Assembly: GCA_030673805.1 (NCBI GenBank)
Contig: DAOVIH010000031.1
Location: 1 to 12,860, forward strand
Length of the DNA: 12,860 nt
Direction of reading: 5' to 3'
Source: Candidatus Bathyarchaeota archaeon
GTDB lineage: Archaea; Thermoproteota; Bathyarchaeia; Bathyarchaeales; Bathycorpusculaceae
Made by a program: the position numbers and the translations under genes. Shown piece by piece: positions 11,887 through 12,860 of this stretch. Below the pieces are notes generated by a model that saw only the letters and a list, made by a program, of their open reading frames with translations, was not told the origin of the DNA and made no database searches. Position 1 is the stretch's first letter, and each line of letters begins with the position of its first letter.

Positions 11887-12860
11887 ATGAATCAACGATT
11901 CTTGATGATTTTTCTCATCATTTTGTTAATTCCCTCGGTCATAATAGGCTATGGTTTTATTGTCCTAGATCCTTCACAAGAAAAGATACAAGAGTTTTTT
12001 GTTGGGATTGATGTGGCCTATGATAACCTTGATGAGATTAAAGAACTAATTGATGAGGTTAGTCCATACACGAATTTATTTGTAATAGGATCCACCGGAA
12101 TTTCTTACAACGAAACCAAACTCAACGAAACTTGTCAGTACCTCTATGAAAAAGACATGTCTTTCATAATCTACACTCACAGCCGTCGCCGTAGTAGATT
12201 ACAATTGATAGTTGATATTCAGAATAAATATGAGAATCATTTCTTAGGAGTCTACTTCGATGATGAACAAGGCGGAAAACAATTAGACATTTTTGAACAT
12301 AGATGGGTAGAAGAAGCAAACAATTCCTCTGATGCAGCCAACCAGTTTGTTGAAGGCTTAACTTGGTGGATAAAAGGGGGATATTTTCAAAACCAAACAC
12401 AATTTAGTGAGATTTCCCCATCAGATTTTCATTTATTTTCGTCAGACTATACCTATTATTGGTATGATTACAAAGCAGGATATGACGTACTTTTTGCCCA
12501 GTTCGGTTGGAACTACAGCAGACAATTGAACGTAGCGCTTTGCAGAGGAGCAGCTACAGCTCAAAACAAGGATTGGGGAGCCATAATTGCTTGGACCTAC
12601 AATGACTGGCCTTACATCGGGACAGGAAAAGAACTTTACGAAGACATGAAATTAGCATATGATAATGGTGCAAAATACGTCTTAGTCTTTGATTCCGACG
12701 AGAACTACACTCAAGGAACCTTGAGAGAGGAGCATTTTGAGGCTTTAAAACAATTCTGGGAATACACCCAAAACAACCCCAGAACGAGTAAAACAAATAA
12801 TGACCGAGTCGCATACGTTTTGCCGAAAGATCATGGTTATGGTTTCCGGGGGCCAAATGA
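11887..12860 (+). CDS. Membrane-anchored, sequon-rich extracytoplasmic protein, TIM-barrel/glycosidase-like, 3'-truncated
   Basis: Open from ATG 11887 to the window end (324 codons seen, no stop). A hydrophobic N-terminal segment (about 5-26) is a signal anchor. A domain with repeating strand-helix character follows: VGIDVAY (39-45), TNLFVIG (62-68), MSFIIYTH (91-98), FLGVYFDDE (119-127), AIIAWTY, and KYVLVFDSDE (263-272). The DDE at 125-127, at the end of a predicted strand, and the aromatic patches (TWW, YTYYWYDY, WTYNDWP) recall carbohydrate-active TIM barrels. At least six N-x-S/T sequons (N75, N80, N145/146, N169, N209, N274) indicate a glycosylated surface protein. The stretch VAYVLPKDHGYGFRGP begins a further domain cut by the edge. 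I do not recognise a named family, and the enzyme assignment is inference. No ribosome binding site is visible, so it may be leaderless or nearly so. Confidence 0.85.
   Translation, partial: MNQRFLMIFLIILLIPSVIIGYGFIVLDPSQEKIQEFFVGIDVAYDNLDEIKELIDEVSPYTNLFVIGSTGISYNETKLNETCQYLYEKDMSFIIYTHSRRRSRLQLIVDIQNKYENHFLGVYFDDEQGGKQLDIFEHRWVEEANNSSDAANQFVEGLTWWIKGGYFQNQTQFSEISPSDFHLFSSDYTYYWYDYKAGYDVLFAQFGWNYSRQLNVALCRGAATAQNKDWGAIIAWTYNDWPYIGTGKELYEDMKLAYDNGAKYVLVFDSDENYTQGTLREEHFEALKQFWEYTQNNPRTSKTNNDRVAYVLPKDHGYGFRGPN

Noticed and set aside
11742..11887. Complete tRNA gene, with or without an intron, from 11743
   Set aside because: No anticodon stem-loop, no TTCRA-type T loop and no CGAGCCC acceptor strand follow before the next gene.
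1..12860. CRISPR array, insertion sequence, transposase or phage gene
   Set aside because: No regularly spaced repeats, terminal inverted repeats or recombinase motifs were seen on either strand.

Overview
The window looks archaeal. Every intergenic gap carries an AT-rich TATA-like box placed where an archaeal TBP/TFB promoter would be. U-rich tracts, not strong hairpins, end some genes. Leaders are short, with weak or GGTGA-type ribosome binding sites. The gene content is also typical of archaea: archaeal-type CobD, paired B12-binding radical SAM enzymes, and a signal-peptide PQQ-propeller protein with one C-terminal anchor. I infer an anaerobic, uncultured TACK-type archaeon, possibly Bathyarchaeia-like, but the sequence alone does not prove the lineage.

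Layout. At the left edge (1-993, minus strand) is a 3'-truncated radical SAM/SPASM protein. Divergent from it is a 529-residue YtcJ-type amidohydrolase (1238-2827). Then, all on the plus strand, come: CobD (3016-4005), the membrane enzyme that attaches the aminopropanol arm to adenosylcobyric acid; a B12-binding radical SAM protein (4239-5693); a 928-residue secreted and membrane-anchored double PQQ-like beta-propeller protein (5895-8681); a GT4 glycosyltransferase (8797-10011); and a second B12-binding radical SAM protein (10179-11573). A 313-base non-coding gap follows. At the right edge (11887 onward) is a membrane-anchored, sequon-rich extracytoplasmic protein, cut by the window and reminiscent of a TIM-barrel glycosidase.

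How the genes might fit together. Gaps of 115-313 bases and separate TATA-like boxes suggest mostly single-gene transcripts, not one operon. Two themes recur. One is cobalamin: CobD makes the cofactor that the two radical SAM enzymes probably use. The other is the cell surface: the glycosyltransferase, the anchored propeller protein and the sequon-rich terminal protein. A B12-dependent radical SAM modification of a surface lipid, glycan or cofactor would link the themes, but this is inference.

Best leads: (1) an amidohydrolase in which two positions usually Lys and His in the family read Glu and Gln; (2) a 28-nt element at 11743-11770 that matches positions 1-26 of a tRNA, including nearly all the conserved D-arm bases, about 28 nt downstream of a TATA-like box, but with no anticodon arm, T arm or 3' half nearby; (3) the uncharacterised sequon-rich protein at the right edge; (4) two B12 radical SAM proteins that both lack the cobalamin-ligand histidine.
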